A stretch of 40,033 nt of DNA from Bacteroidales bacterium (GTDB taxonomy: Bacteria; Bacteroidota; Bacteroidia; Bacteroidales; ML635J-15), in NCBI GenBank assembly GCA_028702535.1, contig JAQVOR010000017.1:1-40033 (forward strand), written 5' to 3'. Position 1 is the first letter of the stretch. Every line of letters starts with the position of its first letter. The position numbers were made by a program, and so were the translations under genes. Under the pieces are notes generated by a model. It made no database searches. It worked only from the letters and a program-made list of their open reading frames with translations, and was not told the origin of the DNA. Of the stretch, positions 30,542-39,626 are shown piece by piece.

Positions 30542-33383
30542 ATCTTTTATCTTGATAAAATTCAACCATTTTTATTTCTGTTTCCGAATCAAGCTTAATG
30601 TTTAAATAAGTAGGTTTACAAACATACCATAAATAATGATTGCTTAACATAAGCATATATTCATATCTATTTTTTTCAATTGTAAAAAGAACAGTCCCTA
30701 TATAACACTCATCATTTGTTATAACCACATTTATCACTTCTCCGTCCACAGGCTCATTAACATATATTTTAACAAAAACTGGAATTCCGCAGCCTGTTTT
30801 TTTATCTATACTATAAGTAACAGAACCATCATATTTATCTGGAATAATCTCTCCCTTACCAAGTAACTGTAAATCGCTATACTCAGATTTTTTAAAAAAA
30901 TCGTTTATAATCCCTGCTGATTTCCTATAATCGTAAGTTTTAGGTTCAATAACAAGTGCGTCCATCTGGTGCACAGTATCGCTAAACGATGGAGAAAATT
31001 CTTTACTTACCCAAATACTATGATTATTTATCACTCGAAAAGGCTCATAATTACGATATATAAATTCTACGATAATATATTGTCGCATTGCATTTAGAAC
31101 TCCATCCGTCATATCGAACCAATTAAGAGGATAATTGGAATAAACAACAACTGGAACTTCCTTTACATCAATATTTTCAATGTTTTTTATTTGCAAATAA
31201 TCATCAACAACATTTTGAAGACTTTGACAAAAATAAGATGGCACATTTCTTTGGCAATAATAATAAAGCATTGGAGTATTTGAAAAGTCGAGAAAAGTTT
31301 GCTCCGAAGATAAATTTTGGTCTAAAAATGTCTTTATTTCGGCATAGTTTTTCTCAGCAAATTCTTTATCTCCCAATATTTTGGATTGAAATTTATCAGA
31401 ACAAAAAGTACTGTCAAGTTTCACCAAACTGCTTTCCGTAAAACATATTTCCATATCAGATTTACCTTGATATAAGGGAAAATATTTCACTAAAACTATA
31501 AGTAGAAAACTAATCTCAAATAAAAAGACATAGCGAAAGCTAAGATTCTTTTTCTTGTAAAATGAAATTAAGAAAATTGCTAGTGCAATATAAAAAGTAC
31601 AGGTTAAGAATGTATCCTGACCTTCTATAAATCCGTGTCTTACAATTCCACGCTGAAAATTCACTAAAAATAGAATAAACAAAAACAAAGATGATTTTAA
31701 TAAAAATCTTTTATTAGTAATTTCAGATTCTCTTTGTATGCGTAAAATAAAAATGATATACAAAACGGATATTACTGAAATCAAAGGCAATAAAACATGC
31801 AATAAATAAAACTGATGACTATATTCTGTGCTAATTTCAGAATAGCCATGAGCCTGATTTGCTTTAAGATAATGTAATGCACTAGTAAAACTATCAAGCA
31901 AATACTGTGGAGATCGGATTACCGAAAAAGTAATAAATAAACCAGCTACAACAATTAAAAAAACAAGTAATGTTTTGAATAAATTTTTATAATTAGGCTT
32001 TTTATTTTCCACAAAAAACATCAACGGCAAGAAAAACACAGCTGTTACCAAAGAAGAATATCCAGTATCAATACTCCAGAATATCATGAGTATTAAAAGA
32101 AAGCAAAACACAAGGTAATTCTTAATAGTTTGATTGTTTATCAACTTATTGATAGAGAAAAAGACGATTATTCCCAGAAATATTGAGGCACAAAACAAAA
32201 CACTAATAAAGGGAAATGTAAGCAGGAATAATACAGAAAGTGTTCTATTTTGCAACACCTTATTCAGAAAGAAAAAGGCAACAACATAAAATATTACTTT
32301 ATTAAAAAAGCTATAGCTAAAAAAATCTAGACTCCCATCATATCCAAAAATCAAACTATGAATAATCCCATAATATTGTTCAGAGAACATGTGAGAACTC
32401 ATAAAATCGACAAACGGAATCTCATGGAATTTAAAAATACGCATCAAAGCATTTGCAGGGTTTGCTAATTCAAACATTTCTGTAGGATGTTCTTGAATTG
32501 GAGAATATAGCTTCAATAATAAGAAAGAAAGCAGGAATGACAAACTATAAAAAAGATTAAGTCTGTTTCTGCTAATCTTTAGTTTTGATTTCCACACAAG
32601 AAAACCGATAATCAAAAAAGAAACAAACACCAAACCCATAAAAACCCATTTATAAGGGATATAGAAATCCAGTTTTAGTTTAACTAAGAAGAGTAATTCT
32701 GTAGAGACAAAAATAAATATGGGAATAAGTGTAAAAGCGACTCCAATTGCTGCAATTTTATTTATTGAGTATCCAGTAAACTTTTTTATTATTAAGAAAC
32801 CAAAAATAATCAGTATGAAAATCAAAAAATAAATCCACGCAAGATGTGAATTAATAAAGCTGTTTGAATTAAACAAGAACAATACTGCAACAAATAACAA
32901 TCCAGACAACAAAAAAACCAATGAATAAAAGCTTGGCGTTTGAATAAAGCGCAATTGTCTATTATACTGGGCTAATGTAAGCACCAATAAGGATAGAATA
33001 AATACGGCAAACAGTAAATGAATACTTTGTAGCGAAACAATCCTAAAAACATCAAAAACAATAAATGAAAAACCGGTAAAAGCAATAATCATCGGAAGGG
33101 TTAATTGTTTTTTAGAAATTTTAAACTTTTTCTTAATCCCAAACAACAACAGATAAATTATTGGAATTAAAAACAACACAGATAAAAGTGCCTTGTAAAA
33201 CAAATTTACACGTGCAGAAACATCAACGCCATCAAGAGTTGCTTGACTAATATATAAAGTCGAAGTGTCATTTAAAAGAAAGACAGGAGCTGAAAACAAG
33301 TTATAAACAATGTAGGACGCAAAAAACAGCGAAATAACAAAAAGCTCTTTCCCTAATTTTAAGTTTTTTAAAATTTTATTCAT
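30531..33383 (-). CDS. Large polytopic membrane protein, possible GT-C glycosyltransferase
   Basis: A 950-aa protein. Residues about 15-640 contain roughly sixteen or more hydrophobic helices, and residues about 650-950 form a soluble domain with strands such as SVTYSIDKKTGCGIPVFVKI and GEVINVVITNDECYIGTVLF. The first large loop after the N-terminal group of helices includes EHPTEMFELANPANALMR and FHEIPFVDFMSSHMFSEQ, rich in acidic and His residues as in the catalytic loop of GT-C enzymes that use lipid-linked sugars. No Pfam family is recognised with certainty. It is the first gene of a pair with a GT9 protein (11-nt overlap), which supports a role in surface glycan assembly. No signal for export beyond the membrane helices is seen. 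Confidence 0.75.
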   Translation of the reverse strand: MNKILKNLKLGKELFVISLFFASYIVYNLFSAPVFLLNDTSTLYISQATLDGVDVSARVNLFYKALLSVLFLIPIIYLLLFGIKKKFKISKKQLTLPMIIAFTGFSFIVFDVFRIVSLQSIHLLFAVFILSLLVLTLAQYNRQLRFIQTPSFYSLVFLLSGLLFVAVLFLFNSNSFINSHLAWIYFLIFILIIFGFLIIKKFTGYSINKIAAIGVAFTLIPIFIFVSTELLFLVKLKLDFYIPYKWVFMGLVFVSFLIIGFLVWKSKLKISRNRLNLFYSLSFLLSFLLLKLYSPIQEHPTEMFELANPANALMRIFKFHEIPFVDFMSSHMFSEQYYGIIHSLIFGYDGSLDFFSYSFFNKVIFYVVAFFFLNKVLQNRTLSVLFLLTFPFISVLFCASIFLGIIVFFSINKLINNQTIKNYLVFCFLLILMIFWSIDTGYSSLVTAVFFLPLMFFVENKKPNYKNLFKTLLVFLIVVAGLFITFSVIRSPQYLLDSFTSALHYLKANQAHGYSEISTEYSHQFYLLHVLLPLISVISVLYIIFILRIQRESEITNKRFLLKSSLFLFILFLVNFQRGIVRHGFIEGQDTFLTCTFYIALAIFLISFYKKKNLSFRYVFLFEISFLLIVLVKYFPLYQGKSDMEICFTESSLVKLDSTFCSDKFQSKILGDKEFAEKNYAEIKTFLDQNLSSEQTFLDFSNTPMLYYYCQRNVPSYFCQSLQNVVDDYLQIKNIENIDVKEVPVVVYSNYPLNWFDMTDGVLNAMRQYIIVEFIYRNYEPFRVINNHSIWVSKEFSPSFSDTVHQMDALVIEPKTYDYRKSAGIINDFFKKSEYSDLQLLGKGEIIPDKYDGSVTYSIDKKTGCGIPVFVKIYVNEPVDGEVINVVITNDECYIGTVLFTIEKNRYEYMLMLSNHYLWYVCKPTYLNIKLDSETEIKMVEFYQDKRYEY

Positions 33384-33570
33384 AACTTACCGCTTAGAAT
33401 AATCCCATTTTTTTAGCAAATAAAATATCAACAAAGATAATATAAAATAAAAGAAGCATATAAAATATATGGTATAATACCAATATAATTATAAAACATA
33501 ACATATAAATTGATTGATTTGGGTTCAAAAATTATCAAACAACAAATTCTTATTATTCTCTAAATCTTAT

Positions 33571-33578
33571 TTACTTTG
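33571..33578 (+). promoter_or_regulatory. Near-consensus -7 box for the YkgJ-like gene
   Basis: TTACTTTG deviates from TAnnTTTG at one position and lies 14 nt before the TTG start at 33593, implying a very short leader. Confidence 0.4.
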
Positions 33579-33592
33579 TAAAAAAATACATT

Positions 33593-33838
33593 TTGAAATG
33601 TCGTAAATGCGGAGCGTGTTGCATTGCTCCATCTATATCAAGTTTTATTCCTGGCATGCCTAATGGCAAAGCTGCTGGTGTTAGGTGTATAAATCTTGAC
33701 AACAATAATAAATGTATGATATTTGAGTCATCAGAAAGACCGCAAGTTTGTAGAGACTATAGACCCGACAAGATTTTTTGTGGTAACAATTTTGAAGATG
33801 CGATGAAAATATTATCTGATATTGAAAAAGGTCTTTAA
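33593..33838 (+). CDS. YkgJ-family cysteine-cluster protein
   Basis: An 81-aa protein of the YkgJ/zinc- or iron-chelating family. The N-terminus MKCRKCGACC carries the CxxCxxCC cluster (Cys3, 6, 9, 10), and two more cysteines follow in VRCINLDNNNKCMIF and VCRDYRPDKIFCG, where CRDYRP is a family hallmark. The start must be the TTG at 33593, because the nearby ATG at 33598 is in another frame and stops after two codons. Function within the family is not established; a metal-binding role is inferred. It converges on aroE (14 nt apart). Confidence 0.88.
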   Translation: MKCRKCGACCIAPSISSFIPGMPNGKAAGVRCINLDNNNKCMIFESSERPQVCRDYRPDKIFCGNNFEDAMKILSDIEKGL

Positions 33839-33852
33839 GGATTATCAAACCC

Positions 33853-34608
33853 TTAACATTCGTCACTATTCCATATTTCCCAAGCCTTATCAGCCTGTTC
33901 GTACAACATTGTAAGTCCGTTTACTGTTTTTGCACCATTCTGGCGACAAAGATTTAAAAACATAGTTTCAGCAGGATTATACACAAGATCAATGCAAATG
34001 TGCTCCTCTGTAATAAAATTATAAGAGATATCTGGGGCTTGTTTAATATTTGGAAACATCCCAACAGGACTCGCATTAATAATAAGTTTATATTCCTCAA
34101 AAATAGATTTATTCAACTTTTTATAAGAAATCTGCTGCAAGTTTGAGGGATTTCGCGAAACATTTTTTGATGCGATTCCACGATTATCTAAAACATAAGA
34201 GAGTGTTTTTCCAGAACCTCCGCTTCCTAATATCAAAGCTTTTGTTTCGGGAGTAATTTTCAGCTGATCAAATGTTTTTTCAAGCCCTGCGACATCAGTA
34301 TTAAAGCCTTTAAGCCGATATCCTTCACCATTACGAAAGATTTTAACCGTATTGACAGTACCCAATTTTAAAATTGTTTTATCCATATCATCCAAAAATG
34401 GAATAACAAGTTCTTTATATGGAGTAGTAACATTTAGCCCTACAAGTTTTGGATGACTCGCAATAATGTTTTTTATTTTTGCAATTTCAGATATTGAGAA
34501 CAACTCATATTTAGCATCAGTAATTCCATCTTTTTTGAATTTCTCAGCAAAATATTTATGTGAATAAGCATGCTCAAGGGGATAACCTATTAATCCAAAT
34601 TTTCTCAT
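33853..34608 (-). CDS. aroE: Shikimate dehydrogenase
   Basis: A 251-aa NADPH-dependent enzyme that reduces 3-dehydroshikimate to shikimate in the aromatic amino acid pathway. Substrate motifs are the N-terminal GYPLEHAYSHKYF and GLNVTTPYKE with the catalytic Lys. The nucleotide loop is LGSGGSGKTLSYVL, followed by DLVYNPAETMFL and the C-terminal NGLTMLYEQADKAWEIW. The ATG at 34608 is chosen because the family begins with KFGLIGYP; a longer frame to 34674 would overlap DUF368 by 65 nt. The gene lies one base after the DUF368 stop, so expression is probably coupled. Confidence 0.95.
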   Translation of the reverse strand: MRKFGLIGYPLEHAYSHKYFAEKFKKDGITDAKYELFSISEIAKIKNIIASHPKLVGLNVTTPYKELVIPFLDDMDKTILKLGTVNTVKIFRNGEGYRLKGFNTDVAGLEKTFDQLKITPETKALILGSGGSGKTLSYVLDNRGIASKNVSRNPSNLQQISYKKLNKSIFEEYKLIINASPVGMFPNIKQAPDISYNFITEEHICIDLVYNPAETMFLNLCRQNGAKTVNGLTMLYEQADKAWEIWNSDEC

Positions 34609-34609
34609 T

Positions 34610-35524
34610 TTAGTCTTCCTCAGTTTTAATTTTTCCAGCATATTTTTCCATAAGCCAAATTGATATAATTCCAAAAATAATTACAGCCACCGCAACAAAG
34701 AACTCAGGATTTATTTCAGGTAAGAACCAATCATAGCCTATTAGTTTTGTTTTATCTCCAAACTGAGCTGTCAATTGATTTTTCCAGGGCCATAATATCA
34801 TAACCGAACCAAGTACAAAACCAGTAAGAAGACCGATTGTCTGATTTCGATATTTTTTGAAAACCCACGATAATAAATGTGAGAATCCTAATATTCCTAT
34901 TATTGCACCAACTACTACTGGTAACAAAATTGAGATATCTAATGCTGTAACTGCATCAATCATTACAAGCTGATAATTACCCAGTAATATCAACACAAAC
35001 GATCCGCTAAGTCCAGGTAATATCATGCTACATGCTGCAATCACACCACATAAAACGAGATATATCGTGGCATCATTTTCGCTTGCTGGATTCAAAACTG
35101 ATATTATAATTGCGACCGCTGTTCCAAGTACAAAAGAAATAATTGTTGCAATGTTCCATTTTGAAATTTGTTTTCCTACAAAATAAACCGAAGCCAACAC
35201 TAATCCAAAAAAGAAAGCCCAAATATATACTGGATAAAACTCAAACATATACTTAAAAGCTTTAGCAACGCTAATTATCGCTACCCCAACACCAAGAAAT
35301 AAAGAAACCAAAAACCAAAAATCAATATACTCAAGTAATTCTTTTATCTTAAATTTAAAAAGCATTTTTAATGCAGTGATATTGAGCGACTTAATGGCAT
35401 CTATTAATCTTTCGAAGATGCCTGTAATTAAAGCAATAGTGCCACCCGACACTCCAGGAACGACATTTGCGGCTCCCATTCCCATACCTTTAAAAAACAC
35501 AACTACTGCTTCTTTTATATTCAT
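34610..35524 (-). CDS. DUF368 protein, polyprenyl-phosphate translocase family (PopT-like)
   Basis: A 304-aa inner-membrane protein of the DUF368 family, members of which recycle undecaprenyl phosphate to the inner leaflet. The two inverted pseudo-repeats are visible as VVPGVSGGTIALITGIFERL near residues 22-41 and MILPGLSGSFVLILLGNY in the second half, each with the family signature PGxSG. About eight to nine hydrophobic segments are seen. It would return the lipid carrier used for peptidoglycan and the surface glycans made by neighbouring glycosyltransferases. It is the first gene of a unit with aroE, one base apart. Confidence 0.9.
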   Translation of the reverse strand: MNIKEAVVVFFKGMGMGAANVVPGVSGGTIALITGIFERLIDAIKSLNITALKMLFKFKIKELLEYIDFWFLVSLFLGVGVAIISVAKAFKYMFEFYPVYIWAFFFGLVLASVYFVGKQISKWNIATIISFVLGTAVAIIISVLNPASENDATIYLVLCGVIAACSMILPGLSGSFVLILLGNYQLVMIDAVTALDISILLPVVVGAIIGILGFSHLLSWVFKKYRNQTIGLLTGFVLGSVMILWPWKNQLTAQFGDKTKLIGYDWFLPEINPEFFVAVAVIIFGIISIWLMEKYAGKIKTEED

Positions 35525-35694
35525 GTTGTTTTTTTTGCGAAAATAGACAAATTAAACTTTATGTGAAATTATAATGTGATAATTTATTAACTGTATTTTT
35601 ATGAATATAGTATTACAAAGGCATATAAATATCAAAATCATTAAATAATTAGGATTTTCAGTAAGCATAAGATATTAATTTACATATAAATAAA

Positions 35695-35702
35695 TATCTT
35701 TG
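35695..35702 (+). promoter_or_regulatory. -7 promoter box for the FAD/Fe-S oxidoreductase
   Basis: TATCTTTG fits TAnnTTTG, 22 nt before the ATG at 35725. The same octamer is used by the MFS gene at 22180. Confidence 0.6.
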
Positions 35703-35724
35703 TACAGATTATTTAAACACGATT

Positions 35725-38646
35725 ATGATTGACTTTAAAGCTTTAGATAAACAATTAAAAGGCGAATTATATACCGATAATATTCACAAAGCACTTTATT
35801 CAACAGATGCATCGGCCTATAAAGAAACTCCTGCTGCAATTTGTATTCCTTCAGAAATTGATGATATTTTAAAAATCATAAAATTTGCGAAAGCGAATAA
35901 TCTAAGCATAATACCCAGAGCAGCAGGCACATCCCTAGCTGGACAGGTTGTTGGAAACGGAATTGTTGTTGATATTTCTAAAAACTTTACAAAAATAATT
36001 GAAATAAACGCTGAAGAAAAATGGGCGAGAGTTGAGCCAGGCGTTGTTCTTGACGAGCTTAATAAAGAATTAGCACAATACGATTTATTTTTCGGTCCTG
36101 AAACATCAACATCAAACAGATGCAATATGGCAGGAATGGTCGGGAATAATTCTTGCGGTGCACATTCACTAATTTATGGAAGTACTCGTGACCATCTTTT
36201 GGAGTTAAATTGTATTTTATCTGATGGGTCTAAAGTCGTATTTAGAGAGCTTACAAAAAAAGAATTTGAAGAAAAATGCCAACAAAATGATTTAGAGGGA
36301 AGCATCTATAAACATATTAATAATCTTTTGTCTGATAAAGATTTTGTAAAAGAAATCCACGAAGAATTTCCTCATCCAGAGATCGAACGCCGAAACACAG
36401 GATATGCACTTGATTTACTTTTGGATAACGAAATTTTTGGCAGTTCTGATAAGAAATTTAATTTTTGCAAACTACTTGCTGGTTCAGAAGGTACTTTGGC
36501 TTTTACAACCGCTATTAAACTAAATCTTGTAAAAAAACCGCCACAAACAAAAGCACTGATGTGTGTTCATACATCAAGTTTAAAGGAGGTTTTTAAAGCA
36601 AACCTTATCGCATTAAAACACTCGCCTGTCTCGGTTGAGTTGATGGATAAAAAAGTTTTAGATTTGACAAAAGAGAATATTACTCAAAATAGAAATCGTT
36701 TTTTTATTGAGGGCGATCCTCAGGCTATTTTAATTGTGGAATGGTTTGCCGAGAATATGGAAATCATTTACCAACACGCTAAAGAGCTGGAGAAAGAGCT
36801 TCGAGAAAACTCTTATGGATATTCTTATCCTTTAGTTTTAGGAGCTGATATTCCTAAAGTTTGGGAGCTTCGCAAAGCCGGTCTTGGTGTTTTATCAAAT
36901 ATGCCTGGAGATGCAAAACCTGTTCCTGTAGTAGAAGACACTGCCGTAAGACCAGAAGATTTGCCTGACTACATGACTGATTTTGAGCAGCTTATGGCAA
37001 AGCATAATTTGGAATGTGTTTATTATGCACACATTGGTTCCGGCGAATTGCATCTAAGACCTATTCTTAATCTTAAAAATTCTGAGCACGTAAAATTATT
37101 TCATACTATTGCTTTGGAAACTGCCAAACTCGTAAAAAAATACAGAGGCTCACTCAGTGGAGAACATGGAGACGGACGTTTAAGAGGCGAATTTATACCG
37201 CTTATGACAGGCGAAATAATTTACAAAAAATTTGAGGAGCTTAAAAAAGTATGGGATTCAGACAATGTTTTTAATGCACGCAAAATAACAAATACGCCAA
37301 AAATGAATACCGGTCTTAGATACAAACCGGGACAAATAACAAAAGAATTTGATACTGTTTTTAATTTTGATAAAACTGGCGGATTTCTGCGAACAGCCGA
37401 AAAATGTAACGGTTCTGGCGATTGTCGCAAATCTCACATTATTGGCGGTACTTTATGCCCAAGTTTTCAGGCAACAAAAGATGAAAAGCACTCAACCAGA
37501 GCAAGGGCAAATATTCTAAGAGATGTAATTACCAATTCTGAAAAGCTCAATCCATTTGACTCCAAAGAGATATATGAAGTTTTAGACTTATGTCTTTTAT
37601 GTAAAGCCTGTAAATCGGAATGTCCCTCGGGAGTAGATGTTGCAAAATTAAAGATGGAATTTTTACAACATTATTACGATGAACATCATATTCCATTACG
37701 ATGCCGAGCAGTAGGATATTTGCCAAGAGTTCATAAAACATTTCGCTCTATTCCAGGTATTACAAACTTTTTTCTCAAAAATAAATTAAGCTCTGGCCTT
37801 GTAAAATCGGTAATAAAATTCCATCCAAATCGCAAGTTTCCTCTTATGAGCAAAACCAATTTAAAAAATTGGAGCGAGAAAAATCAACAAAAATTAAATC
37901 CTGACAATCATATCAAAACCATATATCTATTTAACGATGAGTTTACCAATTATTTAGAAAGCGATATTGGAATAAAAACTATTTTTCTGTTCACCACATT
38001 AGGTTACGAAGTTAAAATTCCTAAAACCGTAGAAAGTGGACGTACATGGTTAAGCAAAGGCTTACTAAAAACCGCAAAAAAAATTGCAAATAAAAACATT
38101 GAGCTTTTAAAAGACATTATTACCAAAGACACTCCATTAATAGGTATTGAGCCATCAGCAATATTAAGTTTTAGAGACGAATATCCCGATCTTGCTTATA
38201 AATCAAATATTGAAAACGCAAAACATTTAGCTTCGAACAGTTTTTTATTTGACGAATTTATTTCTGCCGAAATAGATAAAGGCAATATTAAATCTGACAG
38301 TTTTACAAAAACCGCAAAAAGAATAAAATTTCATGGTCATTGTCAGCAAAAAGCTCTTATTACAACAAAATACACAAATAAAATCTTAAATCTTCCTATA
38401 AATTACGAAATCGAAGAAATTCCGAGTGGTTGCTGTGGTATGGCCGGCTCATTTGGCTATGAAAAAGAACATTATGATTTATCAATGAAAATCGGTGAAA
38501 TGGTTTTATTTCCAGCAATACGAAATTCTGAAAAAGATACAATTATTGCTGCTGTTGGGACAAGTTGCCGATGCCAAATTGAAGATGGTACAGGAGTAAA
38601 AGCCAAACATCCACTCGAAATTTTATACGATGCTCTTGAGGTGTAA
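35725..38646 (+). CDS. FAD/Fe-S oxidoreductase, GlcD-GlcF fusion (D-lactate/glycolate dehydrogenase type)
   Basis: A 973-aa protein with three parts. Residues about 20-270 are an FAD_binding_4 domain (IPRAAGTSLAGQVVGNGIVV, ETSTSNRCNMAGMVGNNSCG). Residues about 290-530 are the FAD-oxidase C-terminal domain (YYAHIGSGELHLRP, LSGEHGDGRLRGEF). Residues about 545-650 hold two 4Fe-4S motifs (CNGSGDCRKSHIIGGTLCP and CLLCKACKSECPSG). The C-terminal third is a GlcF-like CCG domain (FHGHCQQKA and SGCCGMAGSFGYEKEH). Such fusions (YdiJ type) oxidise D-2-hydroxy acids and pass electrons to the respiratory chain. D-lactate, glycolate or D-2-hydroxyglutarate are all possible. It has its own promoter and no operon partner. 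Confidence 0.92.
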   Translation: MIDFKALDKQLKGELYTDNIHKALYSTDASAYKETPAAICIPSEIDDILKIIKFAKANNLSIIPRAAGTSLAGQVVGNGIVVDISKNFTKIIEINAEEKWARVEPGVVLDELNKELAQYDLFFGPETSTSNRCNMAGMVGNNSCGAHSLIYGSTRDHLLELNCILSDGSKVVFRELTKKEFEEKCQQNDLEGSIYKHINNLLSDKDFVKEIHEEFPHPEIERRNTGYALDLLLDNEIFGSSDKKFNFCKLLAGSEGTLAFTTAIKLNLVKKPPQTKALMCVHTSSLKEVFKANLIALKHSPVSVELMDKKVLDLTKENITQNRNRFFIEGDPQAILIVEWFAENMEIIYQHAKELEKELRENSYGYSYPLVLGADIPKVWELRKAGLGVLSNMPGDAKPVPVVEDTAVRPEDLPDYMTDFEQLMAKHNLECVYYAHIGSGELHLRPILNLKNSEHVKLFHTIALETAKLVKKYRGSLSGEHGDGRLRGEFIPLMTGEIIYKKFEELKKVWDSDNVFNARKITNTPKMNTGLRYKPGQITKEFDTVFNFDKTGGFLRTAEKCNGSGDCRKSHIIGGTLCPSFQATKDEKHSTRARANILRDVITNSEKLNPFDSKEIYEVLDLCLLCKACKSECPSGVDVAKLKMEFLQHYYDEHHIPLRCRAVGYLPRVHKTFRSIPGITNFFLKNKLSSGLVKSVIKFHPNRKFPLMSKTNLKNWSEKNQQKLNPDNHIKTIYLFNDEFTNYLESDIGIKTIFLFTTLGYEVKIPKTVESGRTWLSKGLLKTAKKIANKNIELLKDIITKDTPLIGIEPSAILSFRDEYPDLAYKSNIENAKHLASNSFLFDEFISAEIDKGNIKSDSFTKTAKRIKFHGHCQQKALITTKYTNKILNLPINYEIEEIPSGCCGMAGSFGYEKEHYDLSMKIGEMVLFPAIRNSEKDTIIAAVGTSCRCQIEDGTGVKAKHPLEILYDALEV

Positions 38647-38753
38647 AATTGTAAAAAAAAACAGTTTTCTGCATTAAAAAACACGTTTGTCCGTAAGATA
38701 TTAGGCAAATATCTAATTACAGTAAAAACAAAACCATATACTATTTGTTTTAC

Positions 38754-38761
38754 TAATTTTG
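38754..38761 (+). promoter_or_regulatory. -7 promoter box for the nitroreductase gene
   Basis: TAATTTTG fits TAnnTTTG, 20 nt before the ATG at 38782. Confidence 0.55.
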
Positions 38762-38781
38762 CAACACTCTATTATAATATT

Positions 38782-39612
38782 ATGTTAACATTCGCCGAAG
38801 CAATAAAAGTAAGAAGATCAATCAGAAATTATGACCAAAAACCATTGGAAGATAATCTCTTGATAAAAATAAATTTATTTTTGCAAAATCCAGCTATAGG
38901 ACCTTTTGGTAATACTCCACGTTTTATATTAATAGAAAAACCTGAGGCACGCAAAAAAGAAAAAGTAAGACTTGGAACCTATGGATTTATTAGTAATGCT
39001 GCATATTTTATTGGTGGCTGTATTGAGAAATTCGAGTTCTCCGAAGTAGATTACGGCTATTCACTCGAAAGAATTATTATTGAACTTACAAGACTTGGGC
39101 TTGGCACATGCTGGATTGGTGGCACTTTTAAAAGAAAAGATTACGAAATTTTACTTAAAACTAGTAAATCTGAAACCATTCCATGCATTACTCCAGTAGG
39201 CTATAAAGCTAAGAAAAAAACCTTACGAGAGAGACTAGGCTTAACACTCACTGACGGTAGCAAACGCAACCCGTTTGAAATGCACTTTTTTGAAAACAAT
39301 CTTGAAAACCCATTGTCTTTTAATTCTGAAGATAAATACCATCAAGCACTTGAATTAGTTCGTAAAGCACCTTCGGCAGTAAACAAACAACCTTGGAGAG
39401 TTATTAAACAAAATAATAAATATCATTTTTATTTGTTGAGAGATAAAAATGTTGGAAATACAAAAAACACCGACTTGCAAAAGGTAGATTTAGGTATTGC
39501 CTTAGCACACTTTAAACTCGGCATCGAAGAGCAGTTCTTAAATGGAAAATGGCATATCAAAAACCCCGAGTTATGCGAATTAGAGTATATAATAAGCTGG
39601 ATAGCTGAATAG
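38782..39612 (+). CDS. Putative nitroreductase, TM1586 family
   Basis: A 276-aa protein of the two-lobed TM1586-type nitroreductase family, in which both halves resemble the FMN-binding fold. The N-terminal lobe has AIKVRRSIRNYDQKPL and LTRLGLGTCWIGGTFKRKDY; the C-terminal lobe has VRKAPSAVNKQPWRVIKQNN and KVDLGIALAHFKLG, the FMN-contact pattern of nitroreductases. Flavin and NAD(P)H use is expected from the family, but the substrate is not known. It is the only plus-strand gene between the oxidoreductase and the right edge, and it converges on a glycosyltransferase gene 14 nt downstream. Confidence 0.88.
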   Translation: MLTFAEAIKVRRSIRNYDQKPLEDNLLIKINLFLQNPAIGPFGNTPRFILIEKPEARKKEKVRLGTYGFISNAAYFIGGCIEKFEFSEVDYGYSLERIIIELTRLGLGTCWIGGTFKRKDYEILLKTSKSETIPCITPVGYKAKKKTLRERLGLTLTDGSKRNPFEMHFFENNLENPLSFNSEDKYHQALELVRKAPSAVNKQPWRVIKQNNKYHFYLLRDKNVGNTKNTDLQKVDLGIALAHFKLGIEEQFLNGKWHIKNPELCELEYIISWIAE

Positions 39613-39626
39613 ATTAATCAAGGCTA

